Of a stretch of 64,000 bases of DNA, positions 9,605 to 17,722 are shown piece by piece. The notes below the pieces were generated by a model. The model worked only from the letters and a program-made list of their open reading frames with translations. It searched no databases and was not told the DNA's origin. This DNA is from Epibacterium ulvae (GTDB lineage: Bacteria > Pseudomonadota > Alphaproteobacteria > Rhodobacterales > Rhodobacteraceae), in assembly GCF_900102795.1 (NCBI RefSeq), contig NZ_FMWG01000014.1:1-64000 (forward strand), written 5' to 3'. A program made the translations under genes and the position numbers. Every line of letters begins with the position of its first letter. Position 1 is the stretch's first letter.

Positions 9605-10581
9605 AGATCCGACCACTCAGCAATTCGTTTCATAGCGCGCACAAGTTCCAACGTGATTCCCGGTTCCGACAAAGCATGGCCCGCATCACGCACCATCACA
9701 AGTTCACTGTTTGGCCAAAGCTCATTCAGACGCCAGGCTGAGGTGGGCGGGCAAATCATATCGTAGCGCCCCTGCACAATGATACCCGGAATATGTGAAA
9801 TTCTTCCTATGTTCGCGAGAATATGGCCATCACAATCCAGAAAGCCCTCGTTGATGAAATAGTGGCTTTCAAGCCGTGCAAAAGCGCGCGCATAATCACC
9901 GGGAGGCATTCCAGAGACACCATTTGATGACATCGATGCAAGCGCATTTTCCCACGCCGACCAGCTTTGCCCATACCGCTTTTCTTCCGTTATATCGCCA
10001 GAGAACAGGCGCTTATAGTAGGCTGTAATAAGGTCGCCCCGCTCATTTTCAGGGATAGGTGCCACAAATCGTGCCCAGGCTTCCGGCCAGAAACGCCCGG
10101 CATCACCGCCATAAAACCACTGCAATTCTGCCGCTGTCATCAAAAACACGCCGCGCAAGACCATCGCCATCACGCGATCTGGATGTGTCTGCGCATAAAC
10201 AAGCGACAAAGTCGCGCCCCAGCTGCCTCCAAACACAATCCATCTGTCGATCTCAAACAGACGACGGATCTGTTCCATATCTTTGATCAGATGCCAGGTT
10301 GTGTTGTCCTTTACCTCTGCAAAGGGGCGTGATTTGCCACAACCTCTTTGATCAAAGAGAATCACCCGATAAACTTCTGGATCAAAAAAACGCCGCATCG
10401 CAGGGCTGCAGCCGCCACCCGGTCCGCCATGACACACGACAACCGGGATGCCGTCAGGATTGCCTGATTGCTCAACATAGATGCGATGGCCCTGGCCCAC
10501 ATCAATCATACGCTGATCAAACGGATCGATCGGCGGAAAAAGAAAATGCACTGCGCGCTTTTGGTCCGGGTATTTGTCCAT
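9601..10581 (-). CDS. pip: Prolyl aminopeptidase
   Basis: This alpha/beta-hydrolase (S33 family) removes N-terminal proline from peptides in the cytoplasm. The 326-residue protein has the oxyanion motif HGGPGGG (51-57), DQRGCGKS, and the nucleophile elbow GGSWG with Ser120. The catalytic Asp (in GRYDM) and His (in DAGHAL) follow near the C terminus. The length is normal for the family. It is coupled by a 4-base overlap to the downstream peptide-type binding protein, which suggests shared use in peptide metabolism. Confidence 0.95.
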   Translation of the reverse strand: MDKYPDQKRAVHFLFPPIDPFDQRMIDVGQGHRIYVEQSGNPDGIPVVVCHGGPGGGCSPAMRRFFDPEVYRVILFDQRGCGKSRPFAEVKDNTTWHLIKDMEQIRRLFEIDRWIVFGGSWGATLSLVYAQTHPDRVMAMVLRGVFLMTAAELQWFYGGDAGRFWPEAWARFVAPIPENERGDLITAYYKRLFSGDITEEKRYGQSWSAWENALASMSSNGVSGMPPGDYARAFARLESHYFINEGFLDCDGHILANIGRISHIPGIIVQGRYDMICPPTSAWRLNELWPNSELVMVRDAGHALSEPGITLELVRAMKRIAEWSDL

Positions 10582-10630
10582 TACAGGCCTATATTAACAC
10601 TGAAACCTAAAAGAACATACGGAGACAGGA

Positions 10631-11377
10631 ATGCAAGCGCCTCAGTCCACAGTAGACCCGTCCGAGATCGCAAAATTTGAGGCGATGGCCGCCGAGTGGT
10701 GGGATCCAAACGGCAAATTTAAACCGCTCCATATGCTCAACCCTTGTCGCCTAGATTATATCACATCACAGATTGCAGCTGAATTTCAGCGCGACCTGAC
10801 CGTGCCGTCCCCGTTTGAAGGACTACGAATTCTAGACATCGGCTGCGGCGGTGGATTGTTGAGCGAGCCTATGGCGCGCCTTGGGGCAACTGTCGTAGGC
10901 GCAGATGCGGCCGAAGGCAATTTACCCGTTGCGCGCATTCATGCGGAAAAGTCCGGGCTAAATATCGACTACCGCCATACCACCGCTGAAGCTTTAGCTG
11001 AGGCTGGTGAGCAGTTTGACGTTGTCCTGAATATGGAGGTGGTCGAACATGTCGCCGATCCACTTAGCTATCTAAGTGCAACCGCAACCTTGCTGAAACC
11101 TGGTGGACTGCAGATCTGTTCAACCCTTAATCGCAACGCCAAAAGCTATGCGATGGCGATTGTCGGCGCTGAAGTCATTATGCGATGGCTGCCACGCGGT
11201 ACACATGAATGGTCTAAATTCATCACCCCGGATGAGCTGTTTGATCTCCTGAAACAGGCAGGGCTTATGCCGGTAGATCGCAAAGGTTTTGTGTTTAATC
11301 CGCTTGGATGGTCCTGGTCCATTTCGGACCGTGATCTCAGCGTAAACTATGTTACGGCAAGTACAAAGCAGACCTGA
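10631..11377 (+). CDS. ubiG: Ubiquinone biosynthesis O-methyltransferase UbiG
   Basis: UbiG performs both O-methylation steps of ubiquinone synthesis using S-adenosylmethionine. The N-terminal segment around [19 protein letters not shown] is diagnostic. The SAM-binding motif [18 protein letters not shown] follows, and motif II lies around [11 protein letters not shown]. The 248-residue length is typical. The gene is divergent from pip with a gap of about 50 bases. The 286 bases after it contain no gene I can support, only a strong terminator near their end. Confidence 0.97.
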   Translation: MQAPQSTVDPSEIAKFEAMAAEWWDPNGKFKPLHMLNPCRLDYITSQIAAEFQRDLTVPSPFEGLRILDIGCGGGLLSEPMARLGATVVGADAAEGNLPVARIHAEKSGLNIDYRHTTAEALAEAGEQFDVVLNMEVVEHVADPLSYLSATATLLKPGGLQICSTLNRNAKSYAMAIVGAEVIMRWLPRGTHEWSKFITPDELFDLLKQAGLMPVDRKGFVFNPLGWSWSISDRDLSVNYVTASTKQT

Positions 11378-11629
11378 TGCTGTACGAATCTAACCGTCAC
11401 AGCCCATATTAACCATATGTTTACATATGTGATCACAGACTGAACTAACCTTTCGGATAGGCCATCATCCTTCTGCACTATTTCTAGGATCGATTGTCTT
11501 TGATAGGTAATCAGAACACCAGAAGATGACCCGGTCTATTTCCACCACTCACATGACCCGGCGCTCTCGCACAATGATTTGCTGAGAAGCTAGGGTCTAA
11601 GACACATCGTGGTCCTTTTGGAGGATGGG
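11378..11629 (+). other. Intergenic stretch after ubiG; possible small RNA or long 3' UTR
   Basis: No coding frame or tRNA is evident here. The heptamer CATATGT occurs twice within about 20 bases near 11413-11430. The stretch ends in a very strong plus-strand terminator about 250 bases after the ubiG stop. That terminator must belong to a long ubiG 3' UTR or to an unannotated small RNA. Confidence 0.3.
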
Positions 11630-11658
11630 GAGGGCGCCCGGCAACGGGTGCCCTTTTA
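11630..11658 (+). terminator. Strong intrinsic terminator, plus strand
   Basis: A 9-bp stem (GGGCGCCCG with CGGGTGCCC, one G-U pair) is capped by a GCAA tetraloop and followed by TTTTAT. The opposite strand lacks a T run, so it acts on plus-strand transcripts. Confidence 0.85.
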
Positions 11659-11663
11659 TCATT

Positions 11664-12134
11664 CTAGGTTTCATCATCCAATTTTTCACGAAGCTCTCGC
11701 AGAATTGGCAACGTCGCGCGAACCCTGTCCTGCCCCAGATCGCTCACCACTTCAGAGATGAGTGGAACAATCCCCGCCAAGGCTGCATCCCGCGCTTGAC
11801 GTCCCGCGGGACTAATCGCAACCATTTTACGCCGCGCATCATCCCAATCTGGCCGGATGTGCACATAGCCCGCCATTTCCAGCTTGTGCAATGTATTGGT
11901 CATGGCACCGCGTGTCACATGGAACAGCTTTGCCAATTGGGCTGGGGAACGCTCTAGCCCTACGCCCACCCCCGCGAGATGATTTAATACTGAAAAATGT
12001 GACAGCTCCATTCCCTTGGGCAGAACCTTACTCAGCCGGGAGCGCGCCAGCTGGTCGGCCATCAGAATTTCACTAAAAAGTGAAACAGCAAGGGAGTTGG
12101 TTTCATCCATCAGGTCCGCTGAACTCTCGGTCAT
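11664..12134 (-). CDS. MarR-family transcriptional regulator
   Basis: The 156-residue protein has a winged helix-turn-helix: helices around ELSHFSVLNHLA, the recognition region ERSPAQLAKLFHVTRGAMTNTLHKLEMAGYV, and a wing at RPDWDDARRKMVAISPAG. Such dimeric repressors usually respond to small aromatic compounds or oxidants. No ligand can be deduced. Two starts are possible: ATG at 12134, which overlaps the upstream amidase gene by 32 bases, or ATG at 12110, which overlaps its stop by 8. The overlap suggests cotranscription with the amidase and glutaredoxin genes, and the regulator may control that unit. Confidence 0.88.
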   Translation of the reverse strand: MTESSADLMDETNSLAVSLFSEILMADQLARSRLSKVLPKGMELSHFSVLNHLAGVGVGLERSPAQLAKLFHVTRGAMTNTLHKLEMAGYVHIRPDWDDARRKMVAISPAGRQARDAALAGIVPLISEVVSDLGQDRVRATLPILRELREKLDDET

Positions 12135-12939
12135 GGGTCAAGGAAGGCACACGCCTGCGTGCTTCTTCCACGTTTTCCATGCTAAGATCAACGTAAGTCA
12201 CACCATTTGTGGTGCCAGCGTCAGATAAAACCTCGCCCCATGGCGAAATCGCCATGGAATGACCAAAGGTGGAGCGTTGGCGCCCCCGCACAGCGGGATG
12301 TTCCCCAGTTTGCGCAGGCGCAAGCACGTAACACCCTGTTTCAATTGCGCGCGCCTGCAAAAGCGCCTGCCAATGGGCAACCCCTGTGACAGGTGAAAAG
12401 GCGGCTGGGACTGTCAGAATTTGCGCGCCGGATTGTGCCAAGTGTCGATAAAGACCCGGAAAGCGTAGATCATAACAAATTGACAAACCGATCTGCGCGA
12501 AACCCGCATCGGCAACCACCGCCTGTGTTCCCGGGCGATAGCCAGCAGATTCCCGGTAGGTTTCTTCAGGAGACACCGCCACATCAAACATGTGGATCTT
12601 GTCATATTGCGCCGCAATACGACCATCTGGCGCGATCAAAAATTGACGATTTGCAAATCGCCCCTCTGGGTCAGAGGTTTTCAAAGCGAGTGATCCAATG
12701 GTCAGCCAAATCTGATGGTTGCTAGCCGCTTCTTGCAATGCGGCCAGCGTGGGATCTTGATCTTGCGTGTACAAAACGTCTTGCTGCCGTGCACGGCTGG
12801 CAGACAAACAATTCGTTACCTCTGGTGTCAGAACATAGCCAGCGCCCGCGTCCGCAGCCTCGGAAATCCAAGCCAAAGCGGATTTGATATTTTCTTCTGG
12901 GGTGTCAGAAGAGGTCATCTGCACCAAAGCTGCACGCAT
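12103..12939 (-). CDS. Carbon-nitrogen hydrolase (Nit1/Nit2-type omega-amidase-like)
   Basis: The nitrilase-superfamily triad is visible: Glu40 in LTPEVTN, Lys114 in YDKIHMFDV and Cys155 in SICYDLRFPGLY. The KIHMFDV and CYDLRFP wording is typical of the Nit1/Nit2 branch. That branch acts on omega-amides or on deaminated glutathione as a repair enzyme. The 278-residue length fits. Glutaredoxin starts its frame just upstream (12-base gap). A glutathione-repair role would match that neighbour but is inference. Confidence 0.88.
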   Translation of the reverse strand: MRAALVQMTSSDTPEENIKSALAWISEAADAGAGYVLTPEVTNCLSASRARQQDVLYTQDQDPTLAALQEAASNHQIWLTIGSLALKTSDPEGRFANRQFLIAPDGRIAAQYDKIHMFDVAVSPEETYRESAGYRPGTQAVVADAGFAQIGLSICYDLRFPGLYRHLAQSGAQILTVPAAFSPVTGVAHWQALLQARAIETGCYVLAPAQTGEHPAVRGRQRSTFGHSMAISPWGEVLSDAGTTNGVTYVDLSMENVEEARRRVPSLTHDREFSGPDG

Positions 12940-12951
12940 CTTATTCGGCCT

Positions 12952-13209
12952 TTAGGCTGCGAGGATGGAATCCAACTTGCCTGCACGCTCAAGCTCATAA
13001 AGATCGTCGCAGCCGCCCACATGATCTTTACCGATGAAAATCTGCGGTACGGTGCGGCCGCCATTGGCACGCTGGATCATTTCCTGTTTGCGCTTGGGAC
13101 TGCGCAACACATCAACTTCTGCAAACTTAACGCCTTTTTGTTTCAGCAAGCGTTTGGCAGCGTGGCAATAGCCACAGAGAGGAGAGGTGTAAATTTCAAC
13201 GGGCTTCAT
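12952..13209 (-). CDS. grxC: Glutaredoxin (GrxC type)
   Basis: This is a small dithiol glutaredoxin that reduces disulfides with glutathione. The start at 13209 gives 85 residues and has a CGGAG binding site about 5 bases upstream. An in-frame codon at 13245 would add 12 residues without a binding site. The active site is C12-G-Y-C15 in place of the common CPYC. The glutathione-binding segment RTVPQIFIGKDHVGGCDDLYEL is intact. It lies between comF and the nitrilase-family gene on the same strand. Confidence 0.93.
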   Translation of the reverse strand: MKPVEIYTSPLCGYCHAAKRLLKQKGVKFAEVDVLRSPKRKQEMIQRANGGRTVPQIFIGKDHVGGCDDLYELERAGKLDSILAA

Positions 13210-13278
13210 AGAGCACTCCGGGCTTAGAATTTCACTGCAGCGCAATCTGGGGATGGCTTCACGAAAAATCCAGTGTCA

Positions 13279-14022
13279 TCACATTTTGTTCATCTTCTGC
13301 GCCACCCGCGCCAGAACCACAACCCGGACCTCTGCGGCGCCTGCGCGCAGACAGGCCTCAGTGCAGGCAGCCAACGTCGCGCCCGATGTCATAACATCAT
13401 CAATCAGAATAACGGTTCGCCCTGCCAACAGCTCTCCATGACGGCTGTGTGCAGCAATTGCGTTTTTCATTGTCCGGTAGCGCTGATCACGGCTTTTGCG
13501 ATCCAAGGAGGGTGTTGGCCATCTTCGACGCAACAGATCTGGCCAATAGTCCAGACGACCATGTTCCGCAAAAGCACGCGCCAGCAATTCAGATTGATTA
13601 TATTTGCGACGCAGCATGCGCGTCCAATGGAGCGGTACTGGCGTCACAATCGGGTTGTCCTGCAAAATTGAACGGGCCGCGCGATACATCCACCCTGCGG
13701 CAGCCCGCGCAACATCTGTGCGGTCACCGTGTTTCAACCCCATGACCAGCTGTTTGGCCCGGTCTTCATACATCAAAGCAGCCCGCCCTTGGCTCCATGG
13801 TCGCGGTGTTCCAAGGCAATCGTCACATTCTAACCGATAGCCATCGTCTTCACCCTCAAGAGGAACCCCACATCCTTGGCACACTGTTCCGCCGATAAAA
13901 TGCATCTCGCGCCAACAGGTGCCACATATTCCGTACTCATCCCCGACAAAACCATCGCAAGACAAACACTGCGGCGGGTAGACAAGTGAAACTGCTGTTT
14001 GAATCTGCGCGTGCATCATCAT
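13279..14022 (-). CDS. comF: ComF family phosphoribosyltransferase-like protein
   Basis: The N-terminal part carries a double zinc ribbon (CLSC, CGTC, CQGC and CDDC). The C-terminal part is a type I phosphoribosyltransferase fold with the PRPP loop VILIDDVMTSGATLAAC. ComF is needed for DNA uptake in naturally competent bacteria; in other bacteria its role is unclear. A binding site GAGGG stands 6 bases before the ATG at 14022, so I prefer that start to the ATG at 14028. The gene is divergent from the methyltransferase gene, with only 11 bases between start codons. Confidence 0.92.
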   Translation of the reverse strand: MMMHAQIQTAVSLVYPPQCLSCDGFVGDEYGICGTCWREMHFIGGTVCQGCGVPLEGEDDGYRLECDDCLGTPRPWSQGRAALMYEDRAKQLVMGLKHGDRTDVARAAAGWMYRAARSILQDNPIVTPVPLHWTRMLRRKYNQSELLARAFAEHGRLDYWPDLLRRRWPTPSLDRKSRDQRYRTMKNAIAAHSRHGELLAGRTVILIDDVMTSGATLAACTEACLRAGAAEVRVVVLARVAQKMNKM

Positions 14023-14033
14023 AAACATCCCTC

Positions 14034-14864
14034 ATGACCCAGACATCCACGACACACCCTCAATTGTTTGATCGCACTGCCCTAGATCTCCATCGTGCCC
14101 GAGCCAAAAGAGACGCGCTATTTTTGCACGACATGGCCCGGGACGAGGTCGAGGATCGGCTCACTTTGGTTAACAGAAGCTTTACGCGACCAGCTATTGT
14201 TAGTGGTTTTGGCGAAATTTGGGAAAATTTTAGCCCAAACGCCACAATTGTGCCCGATTCTGAGGTGCTGGATCTCGAACCCGGTGCGCATGATCTGGTT
14301 ATTCATGCAATGGGGCTGCATTGGGCGAATGATCCGGTGGGGCAGCTTATTCAGTGTCGCCGCGCCCTAAGTGAAGATGGATTGTTGCTGGTCATCATGC
14401 TGGGCGGGCGCACACTTCACGAACTACGCTCCGCTTTGGCCGAGGCCGAGACCCGTGTGATGGGCGGGCTTTCACCACGAATCGTGCCGATGGGCGAGGT
14501 ACGTGATCTGGGAGGCTTGTTACAGCGTGCTGGATTTTCCCTACCCGTTGCTGATGTCGTGCCCCTGACCGTCGAATACCGCGATATTGTGCATTTGATC
14601 CATGATCTGCGGCACATGGGAGAAACCAATGCACTTGCGCAACGCCTGAAACGCCCCTGCCCGCGCCAGTTTTTTGTCGAGGCAGAAGCGCAGTACCGCT
14701 GTCATTTCGCGACGGAAAATAATCGCCTGCCTGCAACATTTGAACTGGTCTGCCTGACGGGCTGGTCCCCATCCGATAAGCAACAACAACCTTTACGACC
14801 CGGGTCTGCAAAAATGCGTCTGGCCGAAGCGCTGAAAGTGCCTGAAACCAAACTGCCGGATTGA
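14034..14864 (+). CDS. SAM-dependent methyltransferase-like protein (NDUFAF5/BioC-type)
   Basis: The 276-residue protein resembles the alphaproteobacterial relatives of mitochondrial NDUFAF5, an assembly factor that hydroxylates a complex I subunit, and of BioC. The opening (LFDRTALDLHRARA) is typical of that group. The region around LDLEPGAHDLVIHAMGLHWANDPVGQLIQCRRALSEDG corresponds to the second half of the SAM fold. The usual glycine-rich motif I is weak: around IVSGFGEIWENF the expected DLGCGxG is not seen. Methyl transfer should therefore not be assumed. Function in complex I assembly is inference from family. Confidence 0.78.
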   Translation: MTQTSTTHPQLFDRTALDLHRARAKRDALFLHDMARDEVEDRLTLVNRSFTRPAIVSGFGEIWENFSPNATIVPDSEVLDLEPGAHDLVIHAMGLHWANDPVGQLIQCRRALSEDGLLLVIMLGGRTLHELRSALAEAETRVMGGLSPRIVPMGEVRDLGGLLQRAGFSLPVADVVPLTVEYRDIVHLIHDLRHMGETNALAQRLKRPCPRQFFVEAEAQYRCHFATENNRLPATFELVCLTGWSPSDKQQQPLRPGSAKMRLAEALKVPETKLPD

Positions 14865-14899
14865 TAATCTAGCCTTATCGCTGCGCCAATATGTTGCAA

Positions 14900-14940
14900 T
14901 TGGAATCCTTCCAACTACTTGCTTAGATCACATTTGATCT
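14900..14940 (+). promoter_or_regulatory. Predicted hemH promoter with overlapping inverted repeat
   Basis: TTGGAA (14900-14905) and TTAGAT (14923-14928) are separated by 17 bases. The inverted repeat AGATCA-CATT-TGATCT (14925-14940) overlaps the -10 element, a position suited to a repressor. I cannot name the regulator. Confidence 0.45.
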
Positions 14941-14965
14941 CTTCCAAACTTCAAAGGAATTCTCC

Positions 14966-16027
14966 ATGACTGCAGATGCTCAGACCGCCGTTTGCCCGGC
15001 GCATGCGCCCGCGGATCACCCTGCGATTAAACCAGAGAAGGTTGGTATCCTGCTGGCCAATCTTGGCACGCCAGATGATTACTCTTATTGGCCTATGCGC
15101 CGCTATCTGAACGAATTTCTCTCAGATAAGCGTGTGATCGATTACCCGAGATGGAAATGGCAGCCGCTGTTGCAGCTTATTATCCTGACCAAACGCCCCT
15201 TTTCCTCTGGCGCGGCCTATAAATCGATCTGGAATCACGACAAAGGGGAAAGCCCTTTGATGACCATCACCAAGGATCAGACTGCCAAAATGGCAGAGGC
15301 CCTGCATGCGCGGTACGGTGATCAGGTCATAGTTGATTTCTGCATGCGCTATGGCAGCCCCTCAACCCAGTCCAAAGTGCGCCAGATGGTTGAGGCGGGC
15401 TGCACAAAAATTCTGTTTGTACCGCTTTATCCGCAATATGCAGGTGCAACCTCTGCGACGGCAAACGATCAGTTCTTCCGCGCCCTGATGAAAGAACCCT
15501 GGCAACCAGCTGTGCGCACGATCGCGCCTTATTTTGACCAGCCCGCTTATATCGAAGCCCTCGCCCAATCCGTAGAGCGCGCCTACGAAGCAGCCGAAAA
15601 TCGCCCCGATATACTTGTGGTTTCGTATCACGGCATGCCCAAGCGATATCTTATGCAAGGCGATCCCTATCACTGCCAATGTCAGAAAACCACGCGCCTG
15701 CTACGTGAACGTCTGGGATGGGACAAAACCCAGATCACCACAACCTTCCAATCCGTCTTTGGCCCAGAAGAATGGTTGAAACCCTATACTGTTGATCACG
15801 TCGCAGATCTGGCGCGTGACGGTAAGAAAAACATCGCCGTGATTGCACCAGCCTTTTCAGCCGATTGCATCGAAACACTGGAAGAGATCAACGAAGAGAT
15901 TCGCGAAAGCTTTGAACATGCTGGCGGGGAGGATTTTCTGTATATCCCCTGCCTGAATGACGAACCCGCCCATATCGACGCACTTTCAGGCGTCATCGCA
16001 GAGAATCTTAAGGGCTGGCTGGATTAA
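14966..16027 (+). CDS. hemH: Ferrochelatase
   Basis: Ferrochelatase inserts ferrous iron into protoporphyrin IX, the last step of haem synthesis. The 353-residue protein has GILLANLGTPD near the N terminus, the loop WNHDKGESPL, the catalytic His in VVSYHGMPKRY, and the C-terminal APAFSADCIETLEEI signature. The start has a good binding site (AAAGGAATT). The gene stands alone, with its own promoter-like sequence and a terminator shared with the small gene on the other strand. Confidence 0.98.
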   Translation: MTADAQTAVCPAHAPADHPAIKPEKVGILLANLGTPDDYSYWPMRRYLNEFLSDKRVIDYPRWKWQPLLQLIILTKRPFSSGAAYKSIWNHDKGESPLMTITKDQTAKMAEALHARYGDQVIVDFCMRYGSPSTQSKVRQMVEAGCTKILFVPLYPQYAGATSATANDQFFRALMKEPWQPAVRTIAPYFDQPAYIEALAQSVERAYEAAENRPDILVVSYHGMPKRYLMQGDPYHCQCQKTTRLLRERLGWDKTQITTTFQSVFGPEEWLKPYTVDHVADLARDGKKNIAVIAPAFSADCIETLEEINEEIRESFEHAGGEDFLYIPCLNDEPAHIDALSGVIAENLKGWLD

Positions 16028-16065
16028 TTGTTCTGTGATCGGTCCAGTTCACAGAAATTTGAGCA

Positions 16066-16097
16066 AGAAAAAAGGCGGTGTGAAAACACCGCCTTTT
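16066..16097. terminator. Terminator after hemH, probably bidirectional
   Basis: An 11-bp stem (AAAGGCGGTGT/ACACCGCCTTT) with a GAAA loop is preceded by an A run and followed by TTTT. It serves hemH and also the short convergent gene that ends at 16118. Confidence 0.9.
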
Positions 16098-16117
16098 CTA
16101 TGTCAGATGTGCGGTAA

Positions 16118-16300
16118 TTAGCTACCAGCAACAGCCGCACCAACGATAACCAGCAGCAGCAATGGCAGCAGGATACCGGAAGAAGAGCCTTCAGCTGCTT
16201 CTACGATTACAGGTGCTTCTACGATTGGCTCTGCCAGGTTACCCGCATATGCGGTTGAAGCAGCAGCGACCAGAGCAGCGGCGATAACGAGTTTTTTCAT
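16118..16300 (-). CDS. Small exported single-TM protein of unknown function
   Basis: The 60-residue product starts at the ATG at 16300, placed 6 bases after a perfect GGAGG site; an upstream frame extension has no such site. A signal peptide (MKKLVIAAALVAAASTAYA) is followed by a short acidic stretch rich in Glu, Val and Pro. A hydrophobic tail (GILLPLLLLVIVGAAVAGS) could anchor the protein. I recall similar peptides next to hemH in this bacterial group, sometimes mislabelled ferrochelatase because of the neighbour; it is certainly not one. Function unknown. Confidence 0.75.
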   Translation of the reverse strand: MKKLVIAAALVAAASTAYAGNLAEPIVEAPVIVEAAEGSSSGILLPLLLLVIVGAAVAGS

Positions 16301-16431
16301 ATTAACCTCCAAAAAAGCGCACAGTTCAACTGTATACACGCAAGACTTACCTCGTGATTTTTACTAACCAGCTCGAAAGCAAAAATGCAATCACTTGCGC
16401 AATCAAACGGGCGGCAATCAGCCAACAATCG

Positions 16432-17040
16432 TCAAATTAGCAACACCTGTGTTCCCACTTTTGCAAGGCTATAAAGCTCGGCGATATGCTCATTATAAAG
16501 GCCAACACAGCCATTGGATGACTTGCGCCCGATCTTGCGGGTGTCATGCGTGCCGTGGATGCGGTAGTATTTCCAACTTAGGTAAAGCGCGTGTGTTCCC
16601 AATGGGTTATCAGGACCTGCCGGTATAAACGCTGGCCATTCAGGATTGCGTTTTCGCATGTTCGGCGTCGGCGCCCAGCTGGGGCCTTCGACTTTTCGGA
16701 TGATCTGTGTCCGCCCGCGACGGGTCAAATCATCAGACAATGGAACCGAAGAGGGGAATAATTTGTAAGTTGCCTCATCTTCGGACCAATAGTGCAAAGC
16801 ACGGCTGTCGATGTCGACGAGAATCGCCCCTTTACGAAGATGATCGAAGTAGGGGCGCCAGTCTTTGGATCGGAAAGACGAGATATTGCGTTTGACGGGC
16901 GGCTCAGGTTCTGGCGGTGGGCGCAAAGGATCAAAGGCAGGTTCAGCTACCTCTTGCGCAAGGGCAGGTGCAGCCAGAAATGCTGCCGCGCTGCTCAAGA
17001 ACAGCCGTCGGGACGGGGTATTAATACGGAAGTCAGACAT
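16432..17040 (-). CDS. L,D-transpeptidase (YkuD), Tat-exported
   Basis: L,D-transpeptidases crosslink peptidoglycan or attach proteins to it in the periplasm. The signal contains SRRLFLSSAAAFLAAPALA, which looks like a Tat signal. After a proline-rich linker comes the YkuD domain, with His162 in IHGTHDTRKIG and catalytic Cys178 in SSNGCVGLYN. I chose the ATG at 17040, which has GAGAG 7 bases upstream; an ATG at 17073 is in frame but less well placed. It is divergent from a CAP-domain lipoprotein, and a second L,D-transpeptidase lies 0.7 kb away. Confidence 0.92.
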   Translation of the reverse strand: MSDFRINTPSRRLFLSSAAAFLAAPALAQEVAEPAFDPLRPPPEPEPPVKRNISSFRSKDWRPYFDHLRKGAILVDIDSRALHYWSEDEATYKLFPSSVPLSDDLTRRGRTQIIRKVEGPSWAPTPNMRKRNPEWPAFIPAGPDNPLGTHALYLSWKYYRIHGTHDTRKIGRKSSNGCVGLYNEHIAELYSLAKVGTQVLLI

Positions 17041-17206
17041 AAATGAACTCTCTGCACACTCAATTGAAGGCATGTGAACATGATATGACCCGAAAGCCGC
17101 AGTCGCAAATCAAACCCTACCGAAACCAGCATTATCCCGCCCGCCCATTTGCGCCAAAGCAACAGGAACGATATGAGCAACAGGAACAGATCCTATGTGG
17201 TGAACT

Positions 17207-17701
17207 ATGTCGCGTCTTTTTTTGATACTCGCACTTTCTCTGACAACCCTGGCTGCTGCCTGCACGACCGCAAGTGTTCCGACAGCTAATCAAGGCGGTG
17301 TCTATAAAATCCGGAATGCAGACAGGGTGCAATTGCGCATGCTTGATTCTGTGAACGCGCTGCGCGAAGCAGCTGGCCGTCCTCCCGTAAAACTGGATGC
17401 ATTGCTCAACGCAGCCGCGGCAACACATTCGCGGGACATGTCTGTCCAAAACCGTCCCTGGCATTTTGGTTCAGATGGTTCGTCCCCATTGGATCGCGTT
17501 GCGCGCACAGGCTACACGGGAACATTGGTGGGGGAAGCAATCTCGGAAACCTATGAGACCGAATTGCAAACGCTCACAGCCTGGATGGAAGAGACTGGCA
17601 CTCGCTCGGTTATCTTGGATCAACAAGCGCAAAACATGGGTTTTGCTTGGTTCCAAGAGCCAAACGGAAAACTATGGTGGACCTTGGTGATGGCGATCTG
17701 A
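17207..17701 (+). CDS. CAP/SCP-domain lipoprotein
   Basis: The 164-residue protein has a lipoprotein signal with lipobox LAAAC (Cys19). A CAP domain follows: LRMLDSVNALREAAGRPPVKLDALLNAAAATHSRDM, a His in PWHFGSDG, and the ending FAWFQEPNGKLWWTLVM. Bacterial CAP proteins are exported, and their functions are mostly unknown; cell wall or metal binding has been proposed. Two L,D-transpeptidase genes flank it, which suggests a cell envelope role. Confidence 0.85.
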   Translation: MSRLFLILALSLTTLAAACTTASVPTANQGGVYKIRNADRVQLRMLDSVNALREAAGRPPVKLDALLNAAAATHSRDMSVQNRPWHFGSDGSSPLDRVARTGYTGTLVGEAISETYETELQTLTAWMEETGTRSVILDQQAQNMGFAWFQEPNGKLWWTLVMAI

Positions 17702-17722
17702 ACGCCATCACAGTTTGTGAAA

